A DNA stretch of 64,000 nt. It comes from Mycetohabitans endofungorum. GTDB taxonomy: Bacteria > Pseudomonadota > Gammaproteobacteria > Burkholderiales > Burkholderiaceae. The position numbers were made by a program, and so were the translations under genes. The notes below the pieces were generated by a model. It searched no databases. It was not told where the DNA came from and saw only the letters and a list, made by a program, of their open reading frames with translations. Within the stretch, counting starts at the first letter, position 1. Every line of letters starts with the position of its first letter. Below, in pieces: positions 20,641 to 28,810 of the stretch. The stretch lies in assembly GCF_002927045.1 (NCBI RefSeq), contig NZ_PRDW01000003.1, forward strand, positions 1 through 64,000, written 5' to 3'.

Positions 20641-21687
20641 TTAATCCGTCTCTTGGTCTGCCGAGAATATACTTGGCGCCAACTGCGGCTGATAGACGTT
20701 CCTACGGGTTTCGGTCAGCGGTTTATGCGCCGGTACGCTCCTCTCCTGGGGAGGGAATATACGGCTCTTCCACTGCTGCTTCGATACATCCTCGGGGAGA
20801 CTAGCTTGTGACGGACTCGCGGACTTTGAGCGCTGTCCCGATGGCTTTTTAACAGGTGTGTGTTTCAGCGTCGAAGATGGCGGAGCCGGGGGCGTTTTCG
20901 CGAAGACGGCTCCCCCCTGCTGGGGACGGAATATACTCAACTTCCACCGCTCCTCCGATGCATCATCGGGGACACGAGCTTGTGGCGAATCCACCTCCTC
21001 CGAGCGCGGCTTCGGCGGCGAAAATGGACTGCACAATAGCATCTTCGCGGGATCCGGTTGCTGCAGCGATGGAAACGGCTCGTCTTCGTCTAAAGATGCG
21101 GTGTCACTTTTCCACCTGGGAACACCGAACGACTGGAATGGGTCATTAGGCCCGTCGGCACGTCCGTCTTTTGGAAACGGTGCGACGACACCTTGTGCTG
21201 GCGCGTTCATGGGTGACGTCGCTTGCCCTTCCCAAGCCGAAGCGGCTTTGGGAATGAAGAAGCCACGGAACATTCGTGCTACAGCAGCCGCGATTGCCTT
21301 GCAACGGGCCCACGGCACGGTGGAGAAGGATGTGCTCGCCTGACGCAGCATTTGTGGGAATGAAGGCATCCAGCGAGCGCTGAGGGGCTCCCCGGCGCCC
21401 AGCGCGGATTGGCGAACCGTCGGCTGCGGACCATATACGCGGGACGCAGCAGGGAACGTTTGATTGCCTTCGACAAGAGAGCCGTGCAGACCGAACGCCG
21501 CAGGCCTTCCTGCAGGCGGTTGACCGCGCATGTTCTTAGGTCGGGCCAACATTTTCAAAGCCGCCAGCGGCCCGGTAGACGCGGAGGGCCTCGAAGGACA
21601 CGGTGTGCTCGCAAAGGAACGCTCATTGAGCCATTGCGGCAACAGCGCTGCTGAGCCGGGAGGTATCGCGACGCGGTGGTTGTACAA
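20641..21687 (-). CDS. Candidate secreted effector with 58-residue internal repeat
   Basis: Unrecognised protein rich in Pro and Ser. Counting from the outermost GTG (21723), segment 249-273 (ARVPDDASEERWKLSIF...) recurs at 307-331 (ASLPEDVSKQQWKSRIF...), a 58-residue period, with a weaker echo at 199-210 (FGVPRWKSDTASL). A basic stretch (KKPSGQRSK) sits between repeats. No signal peptide. One moderately hydrophobic segment is at about 141-158. I prefer the TTG at 21687 (348 residues) because AGGAG lies six bases before it, and the hrpII-type promoter upstream would start transcription near 21722, leaving the GTG at 21723 outside the message. First gene of a two-gene unit with the NLS protein. 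Type III effector is the inferred role. Confidence 0.6.
   Translation of the reverse strand: MYNHRVAIPPGSAALLPQWLNERSFASTPCPSRPSASTGPLAALKMLARPKNMRGQPPAGRPAAFGLHGSLVEGNQTFPAASRVYGPQPTVRQSALGAGEPLSARWMPSFPQMLRQASTSFSTVPWARCKAIAAAVARMFRGFFIPKAASAWEGQATSPMNAPAQGVVAPFPKDGRADGPNDPFQSFGVPRWKSDTASLDEDEPFPSLQQPDPAKMLLCSPFSPPKPRSEEVDSPQARVPDDASEERWKLSIFRPQQGGAVFAKTPPAPPSSTLKHTPVKKPSGQRSKSASPSQASLPEDVSKQQWKSRIFPPQERSVPAHKPLTETRRNVYQPQLAPSIFSADQETD
20746..20990 (-). repeat. Two diverged 174-bp-spaced repeats inside effector gene
   Basis: DNA copies beginning at 20746 and 20920 share about 70 bases with long identical runs (both start CTGGGGA, share GGAATATAC, TTCCAC and CTAGCTTGTG/CGAGCTTGTG). The offset of 174 bases is exactly 58 codons, so the frame is kept. 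They encode the two W-K-x-x-IF motifs of the protein. Confidence 0.75.
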
Positions 21688-21731
21688 GTCTGACTCCTGA
21701 CGCGGCGGTAAATAGGACACCACGCCCCGTC

Positions 21732-21792
21732 AGCTTAATCGCGGCACGGCACGACATCAGGTCGCATCCGAACGGCGACGCCGGCAAGCGAA
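21732..21792 (-). promoter_or_regulatory. hrpII/PIP-box promoter of effector operon
   Basis: On the minus strand TTCG (21792-21789), 16 bases, TTCG (21772-21769): an exact TTCG-N16-TTCG hrpII box, which also reads TTCGC-N15-TTCGG, 9 of 10 positions of the PIP box. After exactly 31 bases follows TAAGCT (21737-21732), which fits the YANNNT -10 element found 30-32 bases below PIP boxes. Such boxes bind the AraC-type activators HrpB (Ralstonia/Burkholderia) or HrpX (Xanthomonas), which switch on type III secretion genes. The layout is seen directly; activator dependence is inference. Confidence 0.75.
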
Positions 21793-21923
21793 TCGACGAA
21801 CCCCTGTCTCGACGCACCGGGTAGAACCTCGCAACCGCGACGGGCTTAAGCTTGACGCTGACTCTCGTCACGACATGGTCACGCTGCGCACCGCCTGCTG
21901 TGTCGCGCAGCGCGGCACGACGG

Positions 21924-21956
21924 TCACCGATGCAGTAAGATCACCGATGCAGTAAG
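21924..21956 (-). repeat. 17-bp tandem duplication at tetR stop
   Basis: The 16-base word TCACCGATGCAGTAAG occurs twice in tandem (period 17). The second copy contains the stop and last codons of the TetR gene; the first lies just past it. Probably replication slippage without effect on the protein. Confidence 0.8.
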
Positions 21957-22573
21957 TACGCTAGCAACATATCCGTATTGAGCCGAACCATCTCGGCATG
22001 TTCATCGCTGTGGCCGAAATCGCGCCCCAGCGTCGCATACAGCGTATGCCGATTGGACACAATGTAATAGCCTAACCCGGAGATCGTCACATATAGGCGC
22101 AGCGGATCAATGCCAGCCCGGAACAGCCCAGCGCGGTGCCCGCGCTCCAGGATGCCAGAAAGCGTCGCGAGCATCGGTGAAACGGTTTCACGAATCCGCG
22201 TCGACTTTTGCAGATACCGCGCCTCATGCAAGTTTTCGTTGTTTAGCAAGCGCAGCAGGTCAGGATGCTGACGATAGAACGCCCATATAAAGTGGGCAAG
22301 CCGCGTCATGGCCTCCACGGGCGCCAGTCCGTTCAGGTCCAGCGTGCGTTCCGCTTCGGCAAATCCCGTCAGCGCCTGCTCCAGCACCGCGGTGAACAAC
22401 TGCTCCTTGCTGCCGAAGTAGTAGTACAGCATCCGTTCGTTGGTCCCGGCACGACAGGCGATCTGGTCCACGCGCGCGCCGGACAATCCGCCGTTCGCAA
22501 ATTCTTCGGCAGCGGCGGCGAGAATGCGGCGCCTCGTGCCTTCGGGGTCTCTTTTGATTCTCGGCTGGTTCAT
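21941..22573 (-). CDS. TetR/AcrR family transcriptional regulator
   Basis: A 210-residue repressor-type protein. Residues 10-60 form the TetR helix-turn-helix (TRRRILAAAAEEFANGGLSGARVDQIACRAGTNERMLYYYFGSKEQLF, in parts), with the YYYFGSKE recognition helix well preserved. The rest is an all-helical ligand-binding domain of the type often annotated TetR_C (LLRLLNNENLHEARYL.., IDPLRLYVTISGLGYY). The ligand is unknown. Divergent from rsxB with about 220 bases between; its target could be its own promoter or a distant operon. Confidence 0.9.
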   Translation of the reverse strand: MNQPRIKRDPEGTRRRILAAAAEEFANGGLSGARVDQIACRAGTNERMLYYYFGSKEQLFTAVLEQALTGFAEAERTLDLNGLAPVEAMTRLAHFIWAFYRQHPDLLRLLNNENLHEARYLQKSTRIRETVSPMLATLSGILERGHRAGLFRAGIDPLRLYVTISGLGYYIVSNRHTLYATLGRDFGHSDEHAEMVRLNTDMLLAYLLHR

Positions 22574-22794
22574 GTTCAGATCATGATGCAGTAGCCGCGT
22601 TGACCGATCGCGTCACCACCGGATAGGCCCACGGCGGCAGAAAACGGTGCGCCGCGCTGAGTTACCGCCCTAAGACTGACACGGAAAGCAGTTGGATTAT
22701 GGCACGCGGGTCCAACGCCGCTATCGGAATAGGCGATAATTGCGTATTGATAAAATATGCGTCGCACTTCTCGACGCGTCCAGGTTCCGACACT

Positions 22795-23763
22795 GTGACT
22801 GCTTCTCCGTCGCTCGCGGATCGGATCGACGATCTGCTTCCCCAAACTCAATGCACCAAATGCGGCTATAGCGGCTGCCGCCCCTATGCGCAAGCCGTTG
22901 CCGACGGCACGGCGAGCTACAACCAGTGTCCGCCCGGAGGACAGCAAGGCATCGCCCGGCTGGCGTCATTGCTCGACAGGCCGCTCATCCCGCTCAATCC
23001 GGCCAACGGCGTCGAGCGTGCACGGGCGCGTGCGGTAATCGATGAGACCGTGTGCATCGGCTGCACGTTATGCATGCAGGCATGCCCGGTCGATGCCATT
23101 GTCGGCGCCCCAAAGCAGCTGCATACGGTGCTGGCAGATTGGTGCACCGGCTGCGATCTGTGCGTCGCGCCGTGCCCCGTCGATTGTATCGAGATGGTCT
23201 CCGTGACCGGCACTGCCACCGGATGGGACGCATGGTCGCCGCAGCAGGCCGATGCGGCCCGACGTCGGCATGCGCGGCGCAATGCGCGGCTCGCGAAAGA
23301 GCGTGATGTGGCGCAGCAGCGTGCCGCCGCTCGTCGCGCGACGATGAGTTCGGATGCCACACCGGTGCCGCCAGCATCGGGATGGGCGTCGCCCGGCACG
23401 GTGCGAGAGCGCATAAGTGCCGAGCCCGGTCACCCGCCCAGCGCGACGCCCGCCGCTGCCACCGCGACCGGCATGCCAGGGGCCGGGCCAATGGCGTCGT
23501 CGCAGGACCATGCCGCCGCACGAAAGCAAGCGATCATCCAGGCGGCGCTCGAGCGTGCCCGCAAGAAAAAAGAGGAACTGGCCGCCCAGGGGCTGGGGCC
23601 GCGCAACACATCGGACGTCAGTCCAGCCGTGCAAGCGCAAATCGACGCGGCCGAAGCACGTCGGCGGCGCCTGGGATGGGACACGGACGAACGCGGCGGC
23701 GCTGCATCGGAGCCGCCCCCGCCGCCCGATGCGCGCAGAGACGGCTCCGACCTCGATGCATGA
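22795..23763 (+). CDS. rsxB: Electron transport complex protein RsxB/RnfB (ferredoxin type)
   Basis: Iron-sulfur protein of the Rnf/Rsx group, used without the other Rnf genes in this region as in other Burkholderia. The N-terminal cluster motif CTKCGYSGC plus a later NQCPPGG cysteine holds one 4Fe-4S; CIGCTLCMQACP and CTGCDLCVAPCP hold two more. I chose GTG 22795 (after CCAGG) since the conserved protein starts there with TASPSLADRIDDLLPQTQC; an ATG-like start at 22699 would add 32 unrelated residues. No membrane anchor. The last 150 residues are a charged, low-complexity tail rich in Arg/Ala with heptad-like segments. nth follows at once, a common pairing. Confidence 0.88.
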   Translation: MTASPSLADRIDDLLPQTQCTKCGYSGCRPYAQAVADGTASYNQCPPGGQQGIARLASLLDRPLIPLNPANGVERARARAVIDETVCIGCTLCMQACPVDAIVGAPKQLHTVLADWCTGCDLCVAPCPVDCIEMVSVTGTATGWDAWSPQQADAARRRHARRNARLAKERDVAQQRAAARRATMSSDATPVPPASGWASPGTVRERISAEPGHPPSATPAAATATGMPGAGPMASSQDHAAARKQAIIQAALERARKKKEELAAQGLGPRNTSDVSPAVQAQIDAAEARRRRLGWDTDERGGAASEPPPPPDARRDGSDLDA

Positions 23764-23806
23764 TGCGCCGTCTGCGCCTCACTGTCCCCTAAAGCGACGA
23801 ATCTTC

Positions 23807-24451
23807 ATGAACGCCCAAAAGCGCCGCGCAATCTACGAAACGCTGCAAAGCCTGAATCCCCATCCGACGACGGAGCTGGAGTACACGACGCCGTTCGAAC
23901 TGCTGATCGCCGTGATACTGTCGGCGCAGGCGACCGACGTCTCGGTCAACAAGGCGATGCGCCAGATGTTCCCAGTCGCCAACACGCCGAAAGCCATCCT
24001 GGCGCTCGGCGAAGACAGTGTGGCACAGTACATCAAGACGATTGGACTGTACCGGACCAAGGCCAAGAACGTCATCGCGACCTGCAGGATCCTGCTCGAC
24101 AAGCACCACGGCGAAGTGCCGGCTGATCGCGAAGCGCTCGAGGCCCTGCCCGGTGTGGGCCGCAAGACGGCGAGCGTTGTGCTGAACACCGCATTCGGGC
24201 ACCCGACGATCGCCGTCGACACGCATATCTTCCGCGTCGCGAACCGCACCGGGCTGGCGCCCGGCAAGGACGTGCGGGCGGTGGAGGCGGCGCTGGAAAA
24301 GCTCACGCCGGCCGAATTCCGGCATGACGCGCACCACTGGCTGATCCTGCACGGCCGCTACGTATGCCGCGCGCGGCTGCCTGAATGCTGGCATTGTGCG
24401 ATCGAGCCGCTGTGCGAATTCAAGAGCAAGACGCCCGCTCCCACCCAATGA
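23807..24451 (+). CDS. nth: Endonuclease III (DNA glycosylase/AP lyase)
   Basis: Base-excision repair of oxidised pyrimidines, with AP-lyase activity. At 214 residues it is the usual length. The helix-hairpin-helix motif with the catalytic lysine is LPGVGRKTASVV, the catalytic aspartate is in VDTHIFRVANR, and the C-terminal 4Fe-4S loop has the exact C-x6-C-x2-C-x5-C spacing (CRARLPECWHCAIEPLC). A longer frame from 23417 exists, but it overlaps rsxB and the family starts at MNAQKRRAIYETL. Likely co-transcribed with rsxB. Confidence 0.96.
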   Translation: MNAQKRRAIYETLQSLNPHPTTELEYTTPFELLIAVILSAQATDVSVNKAMRQMFPVANTPKAILALGEDSVAQYIKTIGLYRTKAKNVIATCRILLDKHHGEVPADREALEALPGVGRKTASVVLNTAFGHPTIAVDTHIFRVANRTGLAPGKDVRAVEAALEKLTPAEFRHDAHHWLILHGRYVCRARLPECWHCAIEPLCEFKSKTPAPTQ

Positions 24452-24612
24452 TGTAACGATTGCCACAAAAGCATTGCGGATGCACTGATAAGAAGCTTGC
24501 GTCGTGGCTGTGCAGCGATGAGCACCGCGGTGCGACGGTGCGGCGCCACGACAACGCTCGGCGTACAATGATGGATTGCGCGGCTGCGCGTGCCAAGCGG
24601 TTCCTGTGCCTG

Positions 24613-25044
24613 ATGTTCACTCCAAGTCGTGACGAAGTCCGTCGTTTTTTTACCGAGACGTGGCGCAAGCAACGCGCCGGTGAAATCTTGACCCCGCTGC
24701 AGAGCATGGCGGCGGACTGGATCGTCCAGCACCCAGAGTACCAAGCTGTCCTGGACTGCGCCGACGCAGGCGAGCAGGACTACTCGCCCGAGCGCGGCCA
24801 AACGAACCCATTCCTGCACTTGTCGATGCACCTGGCAATCAGCGAGCAGTTGTCGATCGACCAGCCGCGCGGCATCCGCGCCGCACACGAGCGCCTGGCT
24901 GCACGACTGGGCTCGGACCACGACGCACACCACGCGATCATGGAATGTCTTGGCCAGATCATCTGGGAAGCACAACGCAACAAAGTCCCGCCGGATACCG
25001 ACGCGTATCTGGCGCTGATTGAACAGCGCGCGTCCCGGGATTGA
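24613..25044 (+). CDS. DUF1841 family protein
   Basis: A 143-residue soluble protein of the DUF1841 family. It starts MFTPSRDEVRRFFTETWRK and carries the family's histidine-rich helix (NPFLHLSMHLAISEQLSIDQP) and HDAHHAIMECLGQIIWEAQR. The function is unknown; the ordered His and Glu residues suggest metal binding, which is inference. The gene is commonly near nth and cytochrome c genes in betaproteobacteria, as here. The upstream frame (24460-24612) is non-conserved. Confidence 0.85.
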   Translation: MFTPSRDEVRRFFTETWRKQRAGEILTPLQSMAADWIVQHPEYQAVLDCADAGEQDYSPERGQTNPFLHLSMHLAISEQLSIDQPRGIRAAHERLAARLGSDHDAHHAIMECLGQIIWEAQRNKVPPDTDAYLALIEQRASRD

Positions 25045-25106
25045 CGGCACAGGGCCGGCCGACGCAGCGACACCGCCGTGCGTGTGCGCCGGCGACGTGA
25101 GACCGC

Positions 25107-25484
25107 TTACTTCTTCAGCACGAGATCGCCCTTCAGCGACTCGATATACGCGGCAATGTCTTTCAAATCGCTTTCGGACAGGCTCTGCACCTGCGCAGCC
25201 ATGATCGCATGGTCGCGACCAAAGGACGGATTGCCACCGCCCATCTGGTATTGGCGCAATGCCCAATAGGTGTAGTCGGCATGCTGCCCCGCGAGTTTCG
25301 GATAATCCGGAGTCACCGGCTTGTCCAGCCCCGCTCCGTGGCACGCGGCGCAGTTGGTGCGCTCGACGATTGCGCGCCCGTTACCAATGTCCGCGGCTTG
25401 CGCGGCCCCGATCGATACCACGGCCGCACACGCGGCGATCATTGCCTTGGCGACGCCCGACGCTTCAATGATGCGCTTTTTCAT
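25107..25484 (-). CDS. c-type cytochrome (class I), second of a pair
   Basis: Periplasmic electron carrier of 125 residues. A signal peptide (MKKRIIEASGVAKAMIAACAAVVSIGAAQA) is followed by the mature domain with the haem site CAACH and a later Met (likely DHAIMAAQ) as axial ligand. The ATG at 25484 has an AGGAG SD (5'-ACAGGAGAACTC-ATG). The preceding cytochrome gene ends about 40 bases upstream, so both form an operon and together resemble the two haem domains of cytochrome c4-like proteins. Confidence 0.9.
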   Translation of the reverse strand: MKKRIIEASGVAKAMIAACAAVVSIGAAQAADIGNGRAIVERTNCAACHGAGLDKPVTPDYPKLAGQHADYTYWALRQYQMGGGNPSFGRDHAIMAAQVQSLSESDLKDIAAYIESLKGDLVLKK

Positions 25485-25524
25485 GAGTTCTCCTGTTGCT
25501 CGTCTACCGTTCGCCACGTTCCGA

Positions 25525-25884
25525 TCACCGCTGCGGATTGGGCTGGCTTGCCGGCGTCTGAGCCGCGTAGTACGCGGCCAGGTCGGCAATGTCCTGGTCC
25601 GTTAGCGACTTGGCGATCGCTTGCATCGGCGCGAACTTGCGTGCACCCTTCTTGTATTCCTGCAATGCGTTTTCCAGATACTTCGCGTTCTGACCGCCGA
25701 GCATCGGCACTTTATAGACCTGTGGGAACGCGGCGCGATAACCGGGAATGCCGTGGCAGCCAATGCACATGGCGACCTTCCCTTGCGCGGCGCGCGCGTT
25801 GCCGACCACGTCCGCCGCCGCGGTGCCGGCTGACCCGGCGAACACCGCAATGGCAGCCATCACGACGAATCTGTTCATAAGCAT
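25525..25884 (-). CDS. c-type cytochrome (class I), first of a pair
   Basis: Periplasmic monohaem cytochrome, 119 residues: signal peptide MLMNRFVVMAAIAVFAGSAG.. cleaved near TAAADV, then CIGCH, with PMLGGQNAKYLENALQEYKKG typical of the c4/c5-like family. ATG 25884 follows CCAGG by five bases; MNRF at 25878 is an alternative. It shares the LGGQNA/LAGQHADYTYWALRQY architecture with the downstream gene, suggesting an old duplication. Confidence 0.9.
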   Translation of the reverse strand: MLMNRFVVMAAIAVFAGSAGTAAADVVGNARAAQGKVAMCIGCHGIPGYRAAFPQVYKVPMLGGQNAKYLENALQEYKKGARKFAPMQAIAKSLTDQDIADLAAYYAAQTPASQPNPQR

Positions 25885-26383
25885 CTAACCTGGCTGTAGG
25901 GGAATATCGGGGCGCTGAAACCGCGCAGGCCTGCACCGCCCTGCTCTGCACGAATCCACTGGCGTTGAGCAGCCGGCCAAAAAAACGGCGTATTGTAACC
26001 CCCGACGCTAGGAGCGTCCACTTAAGGGCCAGCGCGCGACTGCGCGCCGCGCACCGCGTAGTCAACCGTGCTGCAGGCAGCAGACCGCCCTCACCCTGCG
26101 TCAATCGGCCGCAGCGAAATGCAGCATTTGGGCGCTCGGCGGCCCGCGCCGGCATCGGTCGGCGCGCCGATGGCATGACACGCGCCAGGGGCAGCGAGCC
26201 GGCCACACGGTCGGCGGCGAGGCGGCGCCTGTCTTATACTGGCGTTTTCGTGTCTCCGTGCCGAGCAGGTCGCCGCCGCGCTCGGCATGCCGCTGCTGCA
26301 ATGGCACATCAAATCGACCACCCAAGCCCAGCAGGGGCTGTATGAGTACGATGCTCATCCTCAGCAAGTAACCCTTCCCATCC
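25885..26383. other. Spacer cytochromes/benE with a coding relic
   Basis: No intact gene in these 499 bases. The right part (about 26250-26366) holds the possible relic listed separately. The left 350 bases show nothing beyond GC-rich unmarked sequence; a promoter for the cytochrome pair must lie near 25890-25990 but is not recognisable. Confidence 0.4.
26250..26366 (+). pseudogene. Possible C-terminal coding relic
   Basis: A plus-strand frame without a start codon reads AFSCLRAEQVAAALGMPLLQ then WHIKSTTQAQQGLYEYDAH, and continues into unrelated sequence inside benE. The residue choice is protein-like, especially LPLLQWHIKSTT..GLYEYD, and unlike the flanks. I cannot name the family. It would be the tail of a lost gene. 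Confidence 0.3.
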
Positions 26384-27601
26384 ATGACTGCGTCCTCACC
26401 ACCCGACCCAGCCGCTCCGCCCACGCTACGCGCGCCACTGCGTCCGGTCGGTGACACCTCGCTGTCGGCGCTGGTCGCCGGTTTTGTGGCCGCGATGACG
26501 GGCTACACCAGCTCGATCGCATTGATATTCCAGGCCGGCCGCGCCGCGCACCTGAGCGACGCCCAGATCTCATCGTGGATCTGGGCGCTGTCGATCGGCA
26601 TGGCTGTCACGGCTATCGGGCTGTCGCTACGCTTTCGCGCGCCGATCGTCGTCGCCTGGTCCACGCCCGGCGCTGCGCTGCTCATCACCAGCCTGCCCGG
26701 GGTGCCCTACGCCGAGGCGATCGGCGCTTTCGTCGTGTGTGCGGCGCTGCTAGCCCTGGTCGGCGTCACTGGCTGCTTCGATTCATTGATGGCGAGGATC
26801 CCATCGGGTATCGCCGCCGCCCTACTGGCCGGCATTTTGTTCGAGATCGGCAGCGCGATCTTTGTCCAGGCGGGCCAACAACGCGCGCTGGTGCTCACGA
26901 TGTTCGTCGCCTACCTCGTGACCAAGCGCGTTTGCCCCCGCTATGCGATCGCCCTTACGCTGGTGGTCGGCACTGTGCTGGCCGGCGCGCTCGGCTTGCT
27001 CGATTTCAGTCATTTCAGCATCGCGCTCGCGCATCCCGTGTTCACCCGCCCGTCGTTTTCCCTCGCCGCGTTGATCAGTATCGGCGTGCCGCTGTTCATT
27101 GTCGCGATGGCTTCGCAGAACATGCCAGGCGTGGCGGTGTTGCGCGCGCACGGCTATAGCACGCCATCGGCGCCACTGATCGCCACAACCGGGATCGCAT
27201 CGCTGCTGCTGGCGCCATTCGGCTCGCACGGGATCAACCTCGCGGCCATCACCGCAGCGATCTGCACCAGTCGCGACGCACACGAGGATCCGGCAAAGCG
27301 CTACACTGCCGCCGTATGGTGCGGCGTGTTCTACTTGCTGGCCGGCATCTTCGGCGCGACGATCGCGGCGCTGTTCGCCAGCCTGCCCAAGGCACTGATC
27401 GTGTCGGTCGCCGCGCTGGCGCTGTTCGGCTCAATCATGACCGGCCTGACCCACGCAATGCAGGATGCCCGACAACGCGAAGCGGCACTCGTTACCTTCA
27501 TGGTGACCGCCTCCGGGTTCACGCTGCTGTCGATCGGCTCGGCCTTCTGGGGCCTGGTGGCCGGCCTCGTCGCGAACGCCATCCTGAACTGGCGCCGCTA
27601 A
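26384..27601 (+). CDS. benE: BenE-family benzoate/H+ symporter
   Basis: Inner-membrane transporter of 405 residues with about 11-12 hydrophobic helices. It carries the family landmarks LSALVAGFVAAMTGYTSSIALIFQA (first helix), WSTPGAALL, and the late FGSHGINLAAITAAICTS and GVFYLLAGIFGATIAALF. BenE relatives (also YdcO) are annotated as benzoate transporters, but no benzoate catabolic gene is present, so the substrate is uncertain. The start MTASSPPDPAAPP is a short disordered lead. Confidence 0.88.
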   Translation: MTASSPPDPAAPPTLRAPLRPVGDTSLSALVAGFVAAMTGYTSSIALIFQAGRAAHLSDAQISSWIWALSIGMAVTAIGLSLRFRAPIVVAWSTPGAALLITSLPGVPYAEAIGAFVVCAALLALVGVTGCFDSLMARIPSGIAAALLAGILFEIGSAIFVQAGQQRALVLTMFVAYLVTKRVCPRYAIALTLVVGTVLAGALGLLDFSHFSIALAHPVFTRPSFSLAALISIGVPLFIVAMASQNMPGVAVLRAHGYSTPSAPLIATTGIASLLLAPFGSHGINLAAITAAICTSRDAHEDPAKRYTAAVWCGVFYLLAGIFGATIAALFASLPKALIVSVAALALFGSIMTGLTHAMQDARQREAALVTFMVTASGFTLLSIGSAFWGLVAGLVANAILNWRR

Positions 27602-27604
27602 ATG

Positions 27605-27620
27605 CGCCGGCAAGCCGGCG
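27605..27620. terminator. GC-rich hairpin after benE
   Basis: CGCCGGC, two bases, GCCGGCG: a perfect inverted repeat starting four bases after the benE stop. No T-tract follows, so termination would need Rho; the position is the main support. Confidence 0.35.
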
Positions 27621-27773
27621 GCGCGGTGCCCGACGTCCGGCATCCCGCAGCCGGCGCCCCGACGAACCGGGGGAGCACCGACTGGTCGGACAACTATCGG
27701 ACGCCGCACGGCTGCGAGACAATAGTGGAAATCAGCGCGGCATTTCGGGATACGATCTACAAGGAACCTAGCC

Positions 27774-28727
27774 ATGACGACTGCACTAGACCAGTTGAAG
27801 CAGTACACGACCGTCGTCGCCGATACCGGCGATTTCCAGCAACTCGCGCGTTACAAGCCGCAGGATGCAACGACCAATCCGTCGCTGATCCTGAAGGCGG
27901 TGCAGAAGGACAACTACCGCCCGCTGCTCGAGAAAACAGTACGCGATCATGCTAGCCGGCCCGTCGGCGACATCATTGACCGATTGTTGGTCGCGTTTGG
28001 CGTCGAGATCCTAAAGATCGTCCCGGGGCGGGTGTCGACAGAAGTGGACGCGCGGCTATCGTTCGACGTCCAAAAAAGCATCGAAAAGGCACATCAGCTG
28101 GTCGCGCTCTACGAGGCCGCGGGCATCGACCGCGAGCGCGTGCTGATCAAGCTCGCGTCGACGTGGGAAGGCGTGCGCGCCGCCGAGGTGTTGCAGCAGG
28201 AAGGGATCAATTGCAACATGACGTTGCTGTTCTCGCTCGCCCAGGCGGTCGCCTGCGCGCAAGCCCGAGCCAAGCTGATTTCGCCATTCGTCGGCCGCAT
28301 TTACGACTGGTACAAAAAAAATGCCGGCGCGAATTGGGACGAGGCCCGCGACGGCGGCGCCAACGATCCCGGTGTGCAATCGGTCAAACGTATCTACGCA
28401 TACTACAAAAAATTCGGCTACCCGACCGAAGTGATGGGCGCGAGCTTTCGCACGACGAGCCAGGTCGCCGAGCTTGCCGGCTGCGACCTGCTGACGATCA
28501 GCCCAGACTTGCTACAGAAGCTGCATGAGAGCAACGAGCCCGTGCAGCGCAAGCTCTGCCCGCAGCAGGCGGCCAGTGTGCCGATCAAGCGCGTCGCGCA
28601 CGATGAGCCGACGTTCCGCTACCTGCTAAATGACGACGCCATGGCCACCGAGAAGTTGGCTGAAGGCATTCGCCTGTTCGCGGCGGATGCGGTCAAGCTT
28701 GAACAGTTGATTACGCCATTGCGCTGA
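27774..28727 (+). CDS. tal: Transaldolase (TalB type)
   Basis: Pentose-phosphate pathway: transfers dihydroxyacetone units from sedoheptulose-7-P to glyceraldehyde-3-P. The 317-residue protein is a full-length class I transaldolase: [14 protein letters not shown] at the N-terminus, the Schiff-base lysine in [45 protein letters not shown] and [13 protein letters not shown] weak SD (AAGGAA) lies about ten bases upstream. Single gene in appearance. Confidence 0.97.
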   Translation: MTTALDQLKQYTTVVADTGDFQQLARYKPQDATTNPSLILKAVQKDNYRPLLEKTVRDHASRPVGDIIDRLLVAFGVEILKIVPGRVSTEVDARLSFDVQKSIEKAHQLVALYEAAGIDRERVLIKLASTWEGVRAAEVLQQEGINCNMTLLFSLAQAVACAQARAKLISPFVGRIYDWYKKNAGANWDEARDGGANDPGVQSVKRIYAYYKKFGYPTEVMGASFRTTSQVAELAGCDLLTISPDLLQKLHESNEPVQRKLCPQQAASVPIKRVAHDEPTFRYLLNDDAMATEKLAEGIRLFAADAVKLEQLITPLR

Positions 28728-28810
28728 GTGGTTCTGCTGAGTGGGTCCAATACACGCTCGACCACGATACATGGTCAACGCACCGCATCAAGGATAAATC
28801 CAAACCATCG

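Noticed and set aside
23417-24451. Long frame merging rsxB antisense-phase text with nth
   Set aside because: Endonuclease III begins at 23807; the earlier part is a frame-shifted copy of rsxB coding sequence.
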